This document shows, piece by piece, positions 1 through 10,530 of a DNA stretch of 64,000 nucleotides (its first letter is position 1; each line of letters begins with the position of its first letter). Origin of the DNA: Magnaporthiopsis rhizophila. Taxonomy: Eukaryota; Ascomycota; Sordariomycetes; Magnaporthales; Magnaporthaceae. The notes below the pieces were generated by a model. That model did no database searches and had not been told where the DNA came from. It worked only from the letters and a program-made list of their open reading frames with translations. The translations under genes were made by a program, and so were the position numbers. The stretch is from NCBI GenBank assembly GCA_003049465.1, contig PYSS01000056.1, positions 1-64,000 of the forward strand, in the 5' to 3' direction.

Positions 1-264
1 GGGCCACCCTGGTTGTTAGCGCGCCGGTGCGGTGCGGTGCGGTGCACAGAAGAAAGGCCATCATACCCAGAAGTCAATGTCGAGGTTCCCGGCACTGCCA
101 AACTCCCTGTCGCCGACCTGGTAGGTGACGGTCATCTTGTCGTCCTTGTGGAGCTGCTCGTGGAAGCACTCGCGGCCGTGAGCTGGTAGCGCGATGTTGT
201 GTGCTGCAGCGGCCCGGAGCAGGCCAGCTGCAACCAGCAGGCCGGGGATCGAGAAGAGCCTCAT
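1..264 (-). CDS. p24/emp24-family cargo receptor, 5' part only
   Basis: N-terminal exon of a transmembrane emp24-domain (p24) protein. p24 proteins cycle between ER and Golgi in COPII/COPI vesicles and select cargo through a lumenal GOLD domain. Exon 1 (264 down to 67) encodes 66 residues: a signal peptide of about 20 residues with a Leu/Ala-rich core, then the start of the GOLD domain with the HNIALP.HGRECF.E pattern, which includes the first conserved Cys, and a GNLDIDFW strand. A GTATGA donor follows at 66, a CTAAC branch site lies at 16-20, and the acceptor AG is at 9-10, so exon 2 begins at base 8 and leaves the window. The reading frame continued as a normal ORF would stop at once in the intron. 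The p24 subfamily (Emp24, Erv25 or Erp type) cannot be fixed from this fragment. Confidence 0.8.
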
Positions 265-2428
265 AGTTTTGCTCTTGTGCTGTGAGTCTGGGTGACGGCC
301 GTGTTTCCTTGCTCCCCGGAAGCGTTTAGGCTTAGGCTCGTCGTCAATTGGGTGTACTTTGCGCGCTGGTCTTCACGCTCACAAGCCGTCGCATCCTAAC
401 CTCAAGTTCCAGGTTGGACAACTTGGCGACATCGATATGGCTCCACCATTTCTCCACCTTGGAATTGAGGCTCACAGCTCGCAGCTTACAGCGTTGCCAC
501 AGGCGTGGCTGGAGAAGCTGCCACATATGTGGAGCCTGCGCCATGCCAATCCGGCCGGCGTATCACAAGACGTCCAGTCTCTTCCGTCGGAGTCTGTTAC
601 CGTGTTCAGATTAGTGCATCAAGTCGTGTGCTAACCACATCATGAAGTGGCTCCAGCGCACGCCGCGTGTCTTTTGAGTGGCCTTGACAAGGTGAGCCAA
701 CGCGCCAAGGGTGCTCTATGACTCTGGCTGCACTGTTCATCCATGTCGGTGTACTCGCAGGTGGTTTCCTGTGGCCCGGCCAGCATGGTTCGGATCGGAT
801 CCATTCTCGGATGCAGCCAGTCTGACACGGAACATATCTGGCGGCCGCCCCTATCTGCCCGTCGAATATTTGCCCTGCAATGGGACTGTCCCGAATCTGG
901 TCACTAGCTCGGCAGCGCCACGCCCAGGAAGAAAAAAAAAAAAAAAAAAAACGCCGCTCAAAGGTTCAGTCCAGGTGGCAAAAATGATATCGACTACCTA
1001 CGCCATGCCCGGGCACATTCGAAGGGCCCGAAGGAAGTATGGAACACGTCGCCGCAAGAACCCTTTCTCAGCAGCATCTGGCTCGATCTAGAGGATGACT
1101 CGGCGAGTGCAGGCGCAAAAGGGACAATCTTACTAGTAGCGCCAGGAGACAGCTCTGCTGCTGCCTGTAGCGCCAGGGCAACAGAACACGGTATGCTGCG
1201 GGTAGCAACCCGAGGTTAGTGCTGGAAGCCAAGGGCAGCAGCGCTGGTGGGGTTCAGGACAATCAGCGCTGCTTGTGGCCCAGTCGGCGCAGCCGCCTCA
1301 TTATCTTGGGTGCCAGAGATAGGCATGTTCAGGCTCCACTCGGCGCTGGTATCCGCGATGCATCTGGACGTAGCAAGCATGTATGCACTCCGTAGGGGAG
1401 CCGAGCAGGCTGTGCACAGACGCCTTGGGTCGTCGAGAGCCAGTCAGCTGGCCTTCAGAGTCTCCGGTTGGTGCAAAGGGGTTTCCTGAGGCTGCAAGGC
1501 CTGTTTGGGATGAGGCGGGGAAGAAAATAAGGTGATGGTAATCGGTAGGGGACAAAAAAAAGAAGGAAAAAAAAAAAAAGTCCGCTTGCACTTACCCACA
1601 GTCCACTGACACTTGTGGACCGCTGCCCCCGACAGGTCGAAGAGACCACATCCACTTTCTTGCTCTCTGCCTTCCATTCCAACCTTCAATTCCCACACAC
1701 CGACTCGACCTTGCACACGGGCACATCACAATCCACGAGAACACAACGCCATCGCGTCTGCCCATACCACACCCAAGGTGAGCCATTCCATCCACCCACC
1801 GTCGCCTCCCGCGCCGTTTCGACGCTTTGCAGTTGTGGTTTGCTTCCCGATGCTGTTGGGCTATTGGCCTTGGAGCTCTCGGCCTCGCCTCCTGCTGCTG
1901 TGTCTGTCGCATGTCCACGCATCGCTTCCGCGCACCTGCACCCACCCAGTCAACGCCGCCGCCTAGCCTCGCTCGGCCCGGCCCCTTCTCTGGCCTGCAC
2001 TCCCTCGACCCTCGGCCGCTGTCATCCGTTGGCTGCCTGGCCTTCGTCTGGCCCTGCCCGCGATCCCAGCGCGCGCCAATCCGGCCTAGTCTGCCTGGAT
2101 GACCGTCGCCGTCGGCCGCATATCTGTCCTTTTACCACCGCGTCGCTTATATATCTTCAAGCCTATCCTCTGCCCCAAGATCCATCTCCCACCCGACACC
2201 GCACGCGCAAACCTCATCTTGATTTGATCCCCGACAGCCTGCACGCACACCTCGCTCGACTTGCGGCTGCGCTCCATTGGAAACACACTGCCACGTTGGC
2301 TTCCAAGACGACGTGCTGACTCCGCCTCGCCGAGAATATAGAAAGACACAGTCCCTTCTGACCGAAAAGAAGGCGTCCATTAGATCTTTACACGGCAATC
2401 GCGCTTTGCAACACATCGAATCGCCAAA
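265..2428. other. Intergenic region between the p24 and ARF1 genes
   Basis: Divergent 5' flanks. I see no convincing gene: the ORFs are short, start-poor or proline/serine-rich without recognisable domains. There is an A20 run at 932-951 and an A13 run at 1567-1579. From about 1620 to 2428 the plus strand is C/T-rich and probably holds the ARF1 promoter and leader. Confidence 0.6.
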
Positions 2429-3384
2429 ATGGGTCTCAGCATCAGCAAGCTGTTTGACCGGCTCTGGGGGAAGAAGGAGATGAGAATTCTGATGGTCGGT
2501 CTCGACGCTGCCGGAAAGACCACCATTCTCTACAAGCTGAAGCTCGGCGAGATCGTGACTACGATTCCCACCATCGGTATGGCCCCTAACTCGCTCTTTC
2601 CTGGCGATCGGCACGATCGTCTCACCCGTGGCCATTCCATGCCATTTTCCCCCCTTGACGCCCTGTCATGGCTCCCAGAGCATGCCTGGCCTCCTGCGTC
2701 GTGGTTTGCCCTCAAACCCGTCGACGTAACACGGCACTAGGCAAAACCTGAGACTAACCGCGACTCATTTGATCAGGCTTCAACGTCGAGACCGTCGAGT
2801 ACAAGAACATCCAATTCACCGTGTGGGATGTTGGTGGTCAGGACAAAATCAGGCCTCTGTGGAGACATTACTTCCAGAACACACAGGGTATCATCTTCGT
2901 CGTCGACTCCAACGATCGTGACCGTATCGTCGAGGCTCGCGAGGAGCTTCAGCGCATGCTCAACGAGGATGAGCTCCGAGAGGCTATCCTCCTGGTCTTT
3001 GCGAACAAGCAAGATCTTCCTGTATGTCCTCCGCTGACCAAGCTTGCATATACCCCGAACCAGCCGCATCCCTGTTCCCCATCCTTGCTCTAGTATATGC
3101 CCGAAAACGCAAGTTGTACTGACCCGAGCTACCCACATCCAGAATGCCATGAACGCGGCCGAGATCACAGACAAGCTCGGCCTTCACAGCTTGAGACAAC
3201 GTGCCTGGGTAAGTGCAGATCCCAGCCTTATTCAAACGCCAATCTGGCTCGTGGAGTGTCAATAGCCCTGTATTCTAACCGCGCCCTGCAGTACATCCAA
3301 TCGACTTGTGCTACCTCCGGCGACGGTCTTTACGAAGGTCTCGAATGGCTTGCCACGACTCTCCGCAAGGCGGGTCACCAGTAA
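2429..3384 (+). CDS. ARF1: ADP-ribosylation factor 1 (Arf GTPase)
   Basis: Small GTPase that recruits COPI and adaptor coats to Golgi membranes. Four exons: 2429-2576, 2777-3021, 3143-3208 and 3292-3384, giving 183 residues, the usual Arf length. Features seen: Gly2 for N-myristoylation followed by the amphipathic helix (MGLSISKLF), P-loop GLDAAGKT, switch I TIPTIGFN (the Gly codon is split by intron 1), switch II WDVGGQDK, base-binding NKQD, and CATSGDGLYEGLEWL near the C-terminus. Introns have GTATGG, GTATGT and GTAAGT donors; intron 1 has a GACTAAC branch site near 2752 and intron 3 has TTCTAAC near 3274. The gene is convergent with HSP78 downstream. The Arf1 assignment (rather than Arf-like) rests on the N-terminal helix and the near-invariant switch regions. 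Confidence 0.96.
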
Positions 3385-4447
3385 AGAAGAAACGAAGAGC
3401 TCGGACCCCTTCCTTCTATCCCACAGTCGCCTCCTTGAGGCTCGGTTGTAACTCGCCAAAGTATCCGTCATACCAATCGAATAGTTCTCTCACTTCAGCG
3501 TTAAAGCCAACCGCATTGTGGCCAGTGCTGGTCCCTTAGGACACGCGCCGAGGCAAGCGACTGCCATGACTCTCAACTCGTTTTTTTTCTTTACTTTTTC
3601 CTTAAATCAAGCGCCCTTATGTGCTCGGGAAAGTCTTGTCGCCTTTTCTGCTTTTTCTCTCAGAAAGAAAGGGGCGTGCTAGATTGGAATCTTTGTACGA
3701 TTTGAATCACGACTGATTATCTCGCACTTCATCGGGTCAGCCCTTTTTTTTTTCTACCTCTTAGGTTCAGAACTATGCCGAGGCTATGGGGCCACTTGCA
3801 CGGTCCCGATCTGTTGGCTCTCTTCCACGCTTAGGCCGCATCTTGTTTACTACTGCTTGCCTAGACCTCGGTGTGGTCTGCCTCATGTCCGAATGCTGTT
3901 AATGTGCCCTTAATGCGACTATCGTTTCTGTTATTCATTTGACGGCAGCTGTATTTTGCAGGCAAACGACCAGACAAGCGACGATGGAATAGAACACCCC
4001 CTAGTTTGCCCTTTGCAAAATCTCATAGTCCCCGCACAAGGGAACACTCGACCACTACCCCAGGGATGCTTTGGGGTTGTGGACGACAGCAAGCAGCATG
4101 GCACTACAGGGCTCGAGCTTTGAGGTTCATTTTCTATATAACCGCCGTTTGTTCACCCTGAGCTGAAAGGAATTAAGCGGAGACGCCGAAAGATTGCCTA
4201 TATACATACACTGCCCCCTGTACAGATTGGAGTTGTGGTTATTTTAAAAGGAGAGTCATTCTTCGGATCGTTGCAACGTGACTGTTTGGTAATGTACAAG
4301 ATTTCTGATAGACAACTCGAATATTGCGCGAAGCGAGGCGGCCAACAAACCGGACTTGTGTTATACAAGCCTTTTTTTTTTTTCTCTCTCTCTCGCTGCA
4401 TCGCCGTGATAACCAGGGGTCCATCACGTCTGTGGCGCCGAGGTCGA
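3385..4447. other. Convergent intergenic region, ARF1 / HSP78 3' ends
   Basis: About 1.06 kb between two converging genes. It holds T-rich and mixed low-complexity sequence expected of two 3' UTRs and terminators. No ORF or RNA gene was recognised. Confidence 0.6.
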
Positions 4448-6886
4448 TCACGTCACCTTGAGCGAAGTGGCGTCATCTGCAATTTCGACGGTGGCGGTAT
4501 CGCCCGTCTTGATCTCGCCCCTGATGATGCGGTCGGCCAGCCGGTTCGCGATCTCGGTGGTGATGAGGCGGTTGAGCGGCCTCGCGCCGAACTTGGGGTC
4601 GTACCCGCGCTCGGCGAGCCAGTCCCTGACCTGCCCGGGCACGTCGAGCGTGATGCGCCGGTCCGCGAGGCGGCCCTGCAGCTCGCGCAGCCGGATGTCG
4701 ACGATGTCCCGCAGCGCGGGCAGGGCCAGGCGCTTGAAGATGATGAAGCTGTCGATGCGGTTCAGGAACTCGGGCGGGTAGGCGGACGAGACGACGTCCA
4801 TCACCGCGTTCCGCACCTCCGGGCTGATGGTGCCGTCGGCGGCCTCGGCGTAAGGGTGGTTCGGGTTCGCGCCGACGAGGATGTCGGCGCCGAGGTTGGA
4901 GGTCAGGACGATGATGGTGTTGCGGAAGTCGATCTTGTGGCCCTGCGCGTCCGTCAGGTAGCCCTCGTCCAGGACCTGGAGCAGCAGGGCCGAGATGTCG
5001 CGGTGCGCCTTCTCAAACTCGTCAAACAGCAGGACGGCGTAGGGCTTGCGCCGCACCGCCTCGGTCAGCTGGCCCGCGTCCTCGTAGCCGACGTAGCCCG
5101 AGGGCGCGCCGATGAGGCGGCTGATGGTGTGCTTCTCCTGGAACTCGCTCATGTCGAAGCGCACCACGGCGGCCTCGGTCGAGAAGAGGAAGCCGGCCAG
5201 CTTCTTGCAGAGCTCCGTCTTGCCCACGCCCGTGGGGCCGAGGAAGAAGAAGGACGCGAGCGGCCGGTCCTCGCCGCTGAGGCCGGCCCGCTGCAGCCGC
5301 ACCGCGTTGGCCACGGCCGCCAGCGCCTCGTCCTGGCCCCGGACCGACTCGCGCAGCGTGTCCTCCATGTGCACCAGCTTTTCTATGTGGCCCGACGTGA
5401 GCTTGGCGACGGGGATCCCGGTCGCGCGAGACACCACGGCGGCGATGTCGTCGGCCGTCACCGAGTCGTGGATCAGCGTGCTCTCGCTCTTGAGCGGGGA
5501 CTCGCCGTCCTTGGGCAGCTTGGCCTCGAGCGCGGGAATGACGCCGAACCGGAGCTCCGACGCCCTCCCGAAGTTGCCGTCCCGCTGCGCCCGGTCCAGG
5601 TCGCTCCGGGCCTGCTCCAGCTCCGCCTGCGTCTTCTTGATGGCCTCGATCTCTGCCCGTTCCTTGTCCCACTTCTCGTTGAGCGTGCGGACCTCGTCCT
5701 GCAGGGCCTTCAGGTCCGCCTCGAGCTTTTCCCGCCGTTCGAGGCTGGCCACGTCCTTTTCCTTCCGGAGGCTTTCCAGCTCTATCTGTAGCGTCATTAT
5801 CTTCTGATCCAGACGCATGATGTCTTCTGGCTTGCTCTCTTGCTGCAGCCTCAGCGACGAGGCGGCCTCGTCCATCAGGTCGATCGCTTTGTCGGGAAGG
5901 AAACGATCGGTGATGTAGCGGTTTGAATAGGTGGCGGCTGCCACGAGGGCGCCGTCGGTGATGCGCACGCCGTGGTGGACCTCGTACTTGTCCTTGATCC
6001 CGCGCAAGATGCTGATGGTATCCTCGACCGAGGGCTCGTTGACGAGAATGGGTTGGAACCGTCGCGCCAACGCCACGTCCTTCTCGATCAAGCGGTACTC
6101 ATTGAGCGTGGTGGCACCGCAGCACTGGAGCTCGCCCCGTGATAGCGCGGGCTTCAGGAGGTTCGAGGCATCGATAGAGCCTTCGGCCTTGCCGAGACCG
6201 AGCAAGGTGTGCAGCTCGTCGATGAACAAAATGATTTGGCCTTCGGACTTCTGAACTTCGGCGAGGACTTTTTTAAGGCGTTCCTCGAAATCGCCCCTGA
6301 ACTTGGCGCCCGCGATCAGCGAGCCCAAGTCCAGGCTTATCACGCGTTTGTTCTTTATGCTCTCGGGAACGTCACCGCGGACGATGCGCAGGGCAAGGCC
6401 CTCGAGGATGGCCGTTTTGCCCGTTCCGGCTTTGCCTATAAGCACAGGGCTGTTTTTGGTCCTGCGGCTCAGGACCTGTATGGTTCTCTGGATCTCGGGG
6501 TCCCTGCCTATCACAGGGTCAAGCTTCCCCTCCCTTGCTTTCGCCGTGAGGTCGACGCCATACTGCTCCAGCGCAGGCTTCTCCTCTTCGGCCCCGAGGT
6601 TCATGCGGTGGGTGCCGCCTGGGGGGTGAGGGCGTCCGTTGGCATAGCATCGAACGGGGACTACTGGCAGTAGGCTCCGCGATGCCAGGGACGCGCCAAC
6701 GGGAGCAGCCAAGCCGGGAGACGAGAGTCGCAGGCCGGACCCGACCGCAGCTAGTCTCGGCTGCCCATGTCGGAGCAGGGTCCTAGCCGGCGTTCGTCCG
6801 ACGAAGCGTGGTGTCAACATGTGAAGGCGACTTGAGGTTCCAGCACTGGCTATCATCGTCATGGCTTGCTTGCGCGCAGATTTCAT
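4448..6886 (-). CDS. HSP78: Mitochondrial ClpB-type disaggregase Hsp78
   Basis: AAA+ chaperone that dissolves aggregated proteins in the mitochondrial matrix together with mtHsp70. Uninterrupted 812-residue frame, matching the roughly 811 of yeast Hsp78. The first ~90 residues are rich in Arg, Ser and Ala and poor in acidic residues, as in a mitochondrial presequence. The bacterial ClpB N-domain is absent, as is normal for Hsp78. NBD1 has Walker A GKAGTGKT (about 151-158) and Walker B ILFIDE (219-224). A middle coiled coil runs from about 350 to 440. NBD2 has Walker A GPTGVGKT (550-557) and a Walker B ending LLFDE (619-623), followed by the LTSN sensor and the GARPLNR sensor-2 box near the C-terminus. 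It shares a 0.9-kb divergent promoter region with EF-1 beta, which contains a heat-shock-element array. Confidence 0.96.
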   Translation of the reverse strand: MKSARKQAMTMIASAGTSSRLHMLTPRFVGRTPARTLLRHGQPRLAAVGSGLRLSSPGLAAPVGASLASRSLLPVVPVRCYANGRPHPPGGTHRMNLGAEEEKPALEQYGVDLTAKAREGKLDPVIGRDPEIQRTIQVLSRRTKNSPVLIGKAGTGKTAILEGLALRIVRGDVPESIKNKRVISLDLGSLIAGAKFRGDFEERLKKVLAEVQKSEGQIILFIDELHTLLGLGKAEGSIDASNLLKPALSRGELQCCGATTLNEYRLIEKDVALARRFQPILVNEPSVEDTISILRGIKDKYEVHHGVRITDGALVAAATYSNRYITDRFLPDKAIDLMDEAASSLRLQQESKPEDIMRLDQKIMTLQIELESLRKEKDVASLERREKLEADLKALQDEVRTLNEKWDKERAEIEAIKKTQAELEQARSDLDRAQRDGNFGRASELRFGVIPALEAKLPKDGESPLKSESTLIHDSVTADDIAAVVSRATGIPVAKLTSGHIEKLVHMEDTLRESVRGQDEALAAVANAVRLQRAGLSGEDRPLASFFFLGPTGVGKTELCKKLAGFLFSTEAAVVRFDMSEFQEKHTISRLIGAPSGYVGYEDAGQLTEAVRRKPYAVLLFDEFEKAHRDISALLLQVLDEGYLTDAQGHKIDFRNTIIVLTSNLGADILVGANPNHPYAEAADGTISPEVRNAVMDVVSSAYPPEFLNRIDSFIIFKRLALPALRDIVDIRLRELQGRLADRRITLDVPGQVRDWLAERGYDPKFGARPLNRLITTEIANRLADRIIRGEIKTGDTATVEIADDATSLKVT

Positions 6887-7156
6887 CTAGCGCATCGCGA
6901 GTGGCAAGTGTATAGTCACTGCCTGGTAGGTGGTAGGTGGTATTATTCTAGATAGACGGACGAGTAGATTGGCAGGTTTATACGGATGATGTGATGCGTG
7001 AATTCGATCTCAATGGCTCGTGGCTGCGTCAAAAGGAGAGTTTTTACAGAGCTACGACGTCGCAAAAAATGGAGACGGTGAACAGCAGTCACCGATATAT
7101 AAATCCCAGCGTGGTGGCGACCAGGACCAATTATGGCGTGCCGGCGTCGGCTGTTG

Positions 7157-7183
7157 AGAATCGAAGTGAAGTATTTCGAGAAT
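7157..7183. promoter_or_regulatory. Candidate heat-shock element array upstream of HSP78
   Basis: Contiguous 5-bp units matching nGAAn: AGAAT (7157), CGAAG (7162) and TGAAG (7167), then after two bases an inverted pair TTTCG (7174) and AGAAT (7179). Five HSF-type units lie within 27 bp, about 270 bp upstream of the HSP78 start. Heat induction of Hsp78-class chaperones through HSF is established in yeast; use of this site is inferred. Confidence 0.5.
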
Positions 7184-7607
7184 TCGAGCAGCTTCGAGAT
7201 CGAGCTCCACCTGCGCAGCCGGACAATAGGGTGACAAGATCACTGGACAACCAAGACAGGAACTCAGGCGAGAAGTAAATTTTAATCAAAAAAGAAACGA
7301 AACAAAATGGTAAGTAAAACACCGGGTCCTGATAGATATTCCAGACCCTTCATTCAAATGTACATGTTTTTTTTTTCGGCCCTTTGGTAGGTACTGGATG
7401 GCATTGTCACCTTTTTTTGGGTGGCAATTCTCGCCGGGTTCACTCACCTCGGTTCGTTCAGTCACGCCGAGACAGCAAAGGGCCAGACTCGGCCCACTCG
7501 TGATTTCTTATCTTATCGCATGCCCAATTCTCACTTTGGTTGCCCAATGGAGGGGCAATTTCGGAAATTCACCCCTCATAGCTGTGACGGCAACCGAAGA
7601 GGGAGCG

Positions 7608-7630
7608 AAAAAAAAAAAAAAAAAAAAAAA
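7608..7630. repeat. Poly(A) tract, 23 bp
   Basis: Uninterrupted A23 about 170 bp upstream of the EF-1 beta start. It may act as a nucleosome-excluding poly(dA:dT) promoter element. Confidence 0.9.
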
Positions 7631-7799
7631 GCTTACACCTGTAGCAGAGAGTCCAGCTCGCCGGCCAACCCCCCAACCCCACCTACAACCTTCCCAACCC
7701 GACCTCACCTCTCCTTTTTTTTTTCTTCCCGCCCGACAACCTCGCCCTCCCAGAAAGCAAGTTGCCTCTACCTTCTTCTCCCCCCTACAAACAATCACC

Positions 7800-9043
7800 A
7801 TGGGTTTCGTTGACATCCTCACCGATGCTGGCCTTGCTAGTAAGTATCTGAGATATTTGCCCTTTCCAAAGCGCGACGATACCAGTTGCGCGTCTCGCCC
7901 GTCTTGTCATGATGGCTTTCGTTTGCTAACGGAGACCCCAGCGCTCGACAGCTGGCTGACCACCCGTTCCTACATTGTCGGGTACGTTTTGCGTCCTCCC
8001 GACCGGCTCTTCACCTGCCGAGCCGTTTACTCTTCCCACGCCCAAATTTGCTCTCACTGCCACTCATGCCTATCCATATGACGAGAAATATTGGTCCGTG
8101 TTTCCGAGCAGCTTAAGACCCTGCAAATGACGACCAAGCAAGCACCATGTGCATCTCTGATTCTTTCTTCCAGCCGCACCCCGTACCTGCATGGCTTCTG
8201 TCATGAATTGGTAGTCCGCCAAGGGTGTTCAAGCACGTTGATGAGCGCCAGGTTCTAACAAAGCTTTCACAGAACCGCCGCCAGCCAGGCTGACGTCGTC
8301 ACCTTCAAGGCCCTGAACTCGGCCCCGAACGCCGAGAAGTACCCCAACGCCGCTCGCTGGTACAAGCACATCGCTTCGTACGAGGATGACTTCTCGTCGC
8401 TCCCTGGTGATGCGGCCAAGCCCTACACCGAGTACGGCCCGGAGGAGGTCGCCGCTACCCTGAACCCCGCAAAGGCCCCGGCTGCCGAGGACGACGACGA
8501 TGTCGATCTGTTTGGCAGCGACGACGAGGAGGAGGATGCTGAGGCTGCGCGCATCCGCGAGGAGCGCCTGGCTGAGTACAAGAAGAAGAAGGAGAACAAG
8601 CCCAAGACGATCGCCAAGTCTATCGTGACCCTCGACGTCAAGCCCTGGGGTATGTGGCCGCGCGAGAACTCATAGCGCGGTGGGAATGACGCACGAGTCG
8701 AGAACATATTCTGATGACATGGACCTGGATAGACGACGAGACCGACATGAAGGCCCTGGAGGAGGCTGTTCGCGCCATCCAGCAAGACGGCCTGGTATGG
8801 GGTGCTTCCAAGCTCGTTCCCGTCGGCTACGGTGTCAGCAAGCTGCAGATCACCCTGGTCGTTGAGGACGACAAGGTTGGTATCCAGGAGCTCCAGGACG
8901 AGATCGCCGAGATCGAGGACTACGTCCAGTCCACCGACGTTGTACGTGTGCCCTACCGCCGCTTCGTGACTTGACACAACGGCCTTTCGCTAACACATTT
9001 TTTTTTCCTTCCAACCACACAGGCTGCCATGCAGAAGCTGTAA
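7800..9043 (+). CDS. EFB1: Translation elongation factor 1 beta (eEF1B alpha)
   Basis: Guanine-nucleotide exchange factor that recharges eEF1A with GTP during translation elongation in the cytosol. Five exons: 7800-7839, 7942-7981, 8273-8649, 8733-8941 and 9023-9043, giving 228 residues (yeast 206). The N-terminal GST-C-like region includes TRSYIVG and SQADVVTFKAL. A central acidic segment (EDDDDVDLFGSDDEEE) is followed by a basic KKKKENKPK stretch. The C-terminal exchange domain has SIVTLDVKPWDDETDM, LVWGASKLVPVGYG, LQITLVVEDDKV and VQSTDVAAMQKL at the end. All splice junctions restore the family sequence. Intron 2 is long for this window (291 bp) and has a TTCTAACA branch site near 8253. 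The last exon encodes only six residues and the stop. Confidence 0.96.
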
Positions 9044-9621
9044 GCAGTTGACAGCAGGGGTGCACGTTTGATGCCTGGATGGAAGCCAAGAGGCTAGAAA
9101 GTAGACCATGTAGCTAGGAAGCACCAATGGCTCTCCGCCTTCGGATTTCCGAAGATTAGACAGAGAAATCAAGTCCAAGCACAAAAATGAAAGTAAAAAA
9201 AAAAAAAAGTATTGACAGTCAATTGTTGGTGGAGTATGAAATACCACAATGGCAGGAGTCCATTTGTAGAGAAGACCTGAAATGAGTGTCGTTGTGAAGT
9301 CGGACCACAGGCTCACATGTGCGGGGCATCGAGGGGGCGGGCCCCTGAGCCCAGCGAATCTTTAGCTGTGAATTGGTTGGTGGGCTGCCCTGCATGTGCA
9401 TGTGCACACACCGTCGCCCATCGCGTGTCGCGTCGCAGCACATGGTTTATTTCCCGCCAACAGGCCTGTCCTGATATTCCTGTTCGCTTGGGATTTGGGC
9501 TTGCATGGCCTTGGAGCAGCTGTCAGGATCTGAAGGGGTTAGGAACGACGCCGCACACATGTACCTCGGGCCGGATAAAGACAGATATAGGTAGAGCATA
9601 CCTACCTCTTGGGTGGCCACG
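9044..9621. other. Intergenic region, EF-1 beta to PSF1
   Basis: 578 bp holding the EF-1 beta 3' UTR and the PSF1 promoter. Two CGCGT cores occur at about 9422-9433. No gene was recognised. Confidence 0.5.
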
Positions 9622-10530
9622 ATGTACGGCGACCTGGGAAACAAACTGGTCCGTTTTTGTCTCTGTTGGTCCTTTTGGTGTCCTGGATACGGCATGTATC
9701 TACGCCTAACCACGCATATACATGCGCTCGTGGACGGTAGCGAGGCACACCGGTCTGACGGTCAAACAGGTCCAGCATGCCAAACGGACGCAGAACCTGG
9801 CGCACCTCCCTCCGTACCAGACGGAAATGGTCAGGGCGGCCACGCGGGAGGTGCGCGATCTCAACAGGGATGTCGTCAGCCTCCTCGAACCGTTCAACGG
9901 CTCCTTCGACCCCAGCGCGGACCAGGCGACGGCCTGCGCCCTCCTGGTCGACCACCTCTCCATGCGCCGCAACAAGCGCTGCCTCCTGGCCTACCACCGC
10001 ACGCGTACCGACAAGCTCGAGGACCTCGTCTGGAGTGGCGCCGATGTCCTGGACCTCTCTGGCCAGCAGCTGAGAGACGCCGCGGCCGCCGACGGTGGTG
10101 CGCGCGCCGCCAACACAGAGGGCCCCACGAGCAGCCTCAGCCCGCAGGAGGAGGACTATGTGCGCCAGTACAGCGATCTGCTGGCCGCTTACAAGGGCCA
10201 GTGGACCGACATCGACCTGACAGGCAGCCTCGAGCCTCCCAGGGACCTGTTCATCGACGTCAGGGTCCTGAAGGACGCAGGGGAAATCCAAACCGAATAC
10301 GGGTATGTGTCCTTGTGACCCTTTGCTCGCTGTTGAAGCCATTGCTTCGCAGAATGGCGTGAGATTTTGCCCGCCGGGGTGCCCCTCTGAGAAACACTAG
10401 CTGACGTGACACGCGACTGGGGTTTCACACACGCAGTGCTATTACGCTCAGCAAAAACAGCCAGTTCTACGTGCGACAGGGCGACGTTGAGAGGCTGATT
10501 GCCCAGGGATATCTGCAGAAACTGGGCTGA
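9622..10530 (+). CDS. PSF1: GINS complex subunit Psf1
   Basis: Psf1 is one of four GINS subunits; with Cdc45 and Mcm2-7 it forms the CMG replicative helicase in the nucleus. Three exons: 9622-9648, 9770-10302 and 10437-10530, giving 217 residues (yeast 208). The first exon encodes only MYGDLGNKL, the conserved Psf1 N-terminus, and joins VQHAKRTQNLAHLPPYQ across a 121-bp intron with a GTCCGT donor. The alpha-helical A domain contains RNKRCLLAYHRTR. The small C-terminal B domain includes LFIDVRVLKDAGEIQTEYG, ITLSKNSQFYVRQGDVERLI and the terminal GYLQKLG. Starting at the ATG at 9622 is supported by this N-terminal match; a start within the second exon frame at 9722 would lose it. Confidence 0.94.

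Larger units (their letters stand above)
6887..7799. other. Divergent promoter region, HSP78 / EF-1 beta
   Basis: 913 bp between two start codons pointing away from each other. It contains the HSE array at 7157-7183, an A23 run at 7608-7630 and a C/T-rich stretch at about 7660-7799 that is probably the EF-1 beta promoter and leader. No gene was recognised. Confidence 0.65.

Noticed and set aside
711..1091. 126-codon plus-strand ORF
   Set aside because: Contains a poly-Lys run from the A20 tract and no conserved sequence.
1615..2319. 234-codon plus-strand ORF before ARF1
   Set aside because: Pro/Ser/His-rich translation of C/T-rich leader sequence, with no motif; more likely ARF1 promoter and leader.
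4235..5791. 518-codon plus-strand ORF
   Set aside because: It is antisense to HSP78, whose protein is fully conserved; the plus-strand translation is Arg/Glu/Val-rich with no domain, a GC-driven shadow.
9722..10318. PSF1 starting at the in-frame ATG 9722
   Set aside because: The conserved MYGDLGNKL N-terminus is supplied by an upstream exon at 9622; 9722 lies in the intron.
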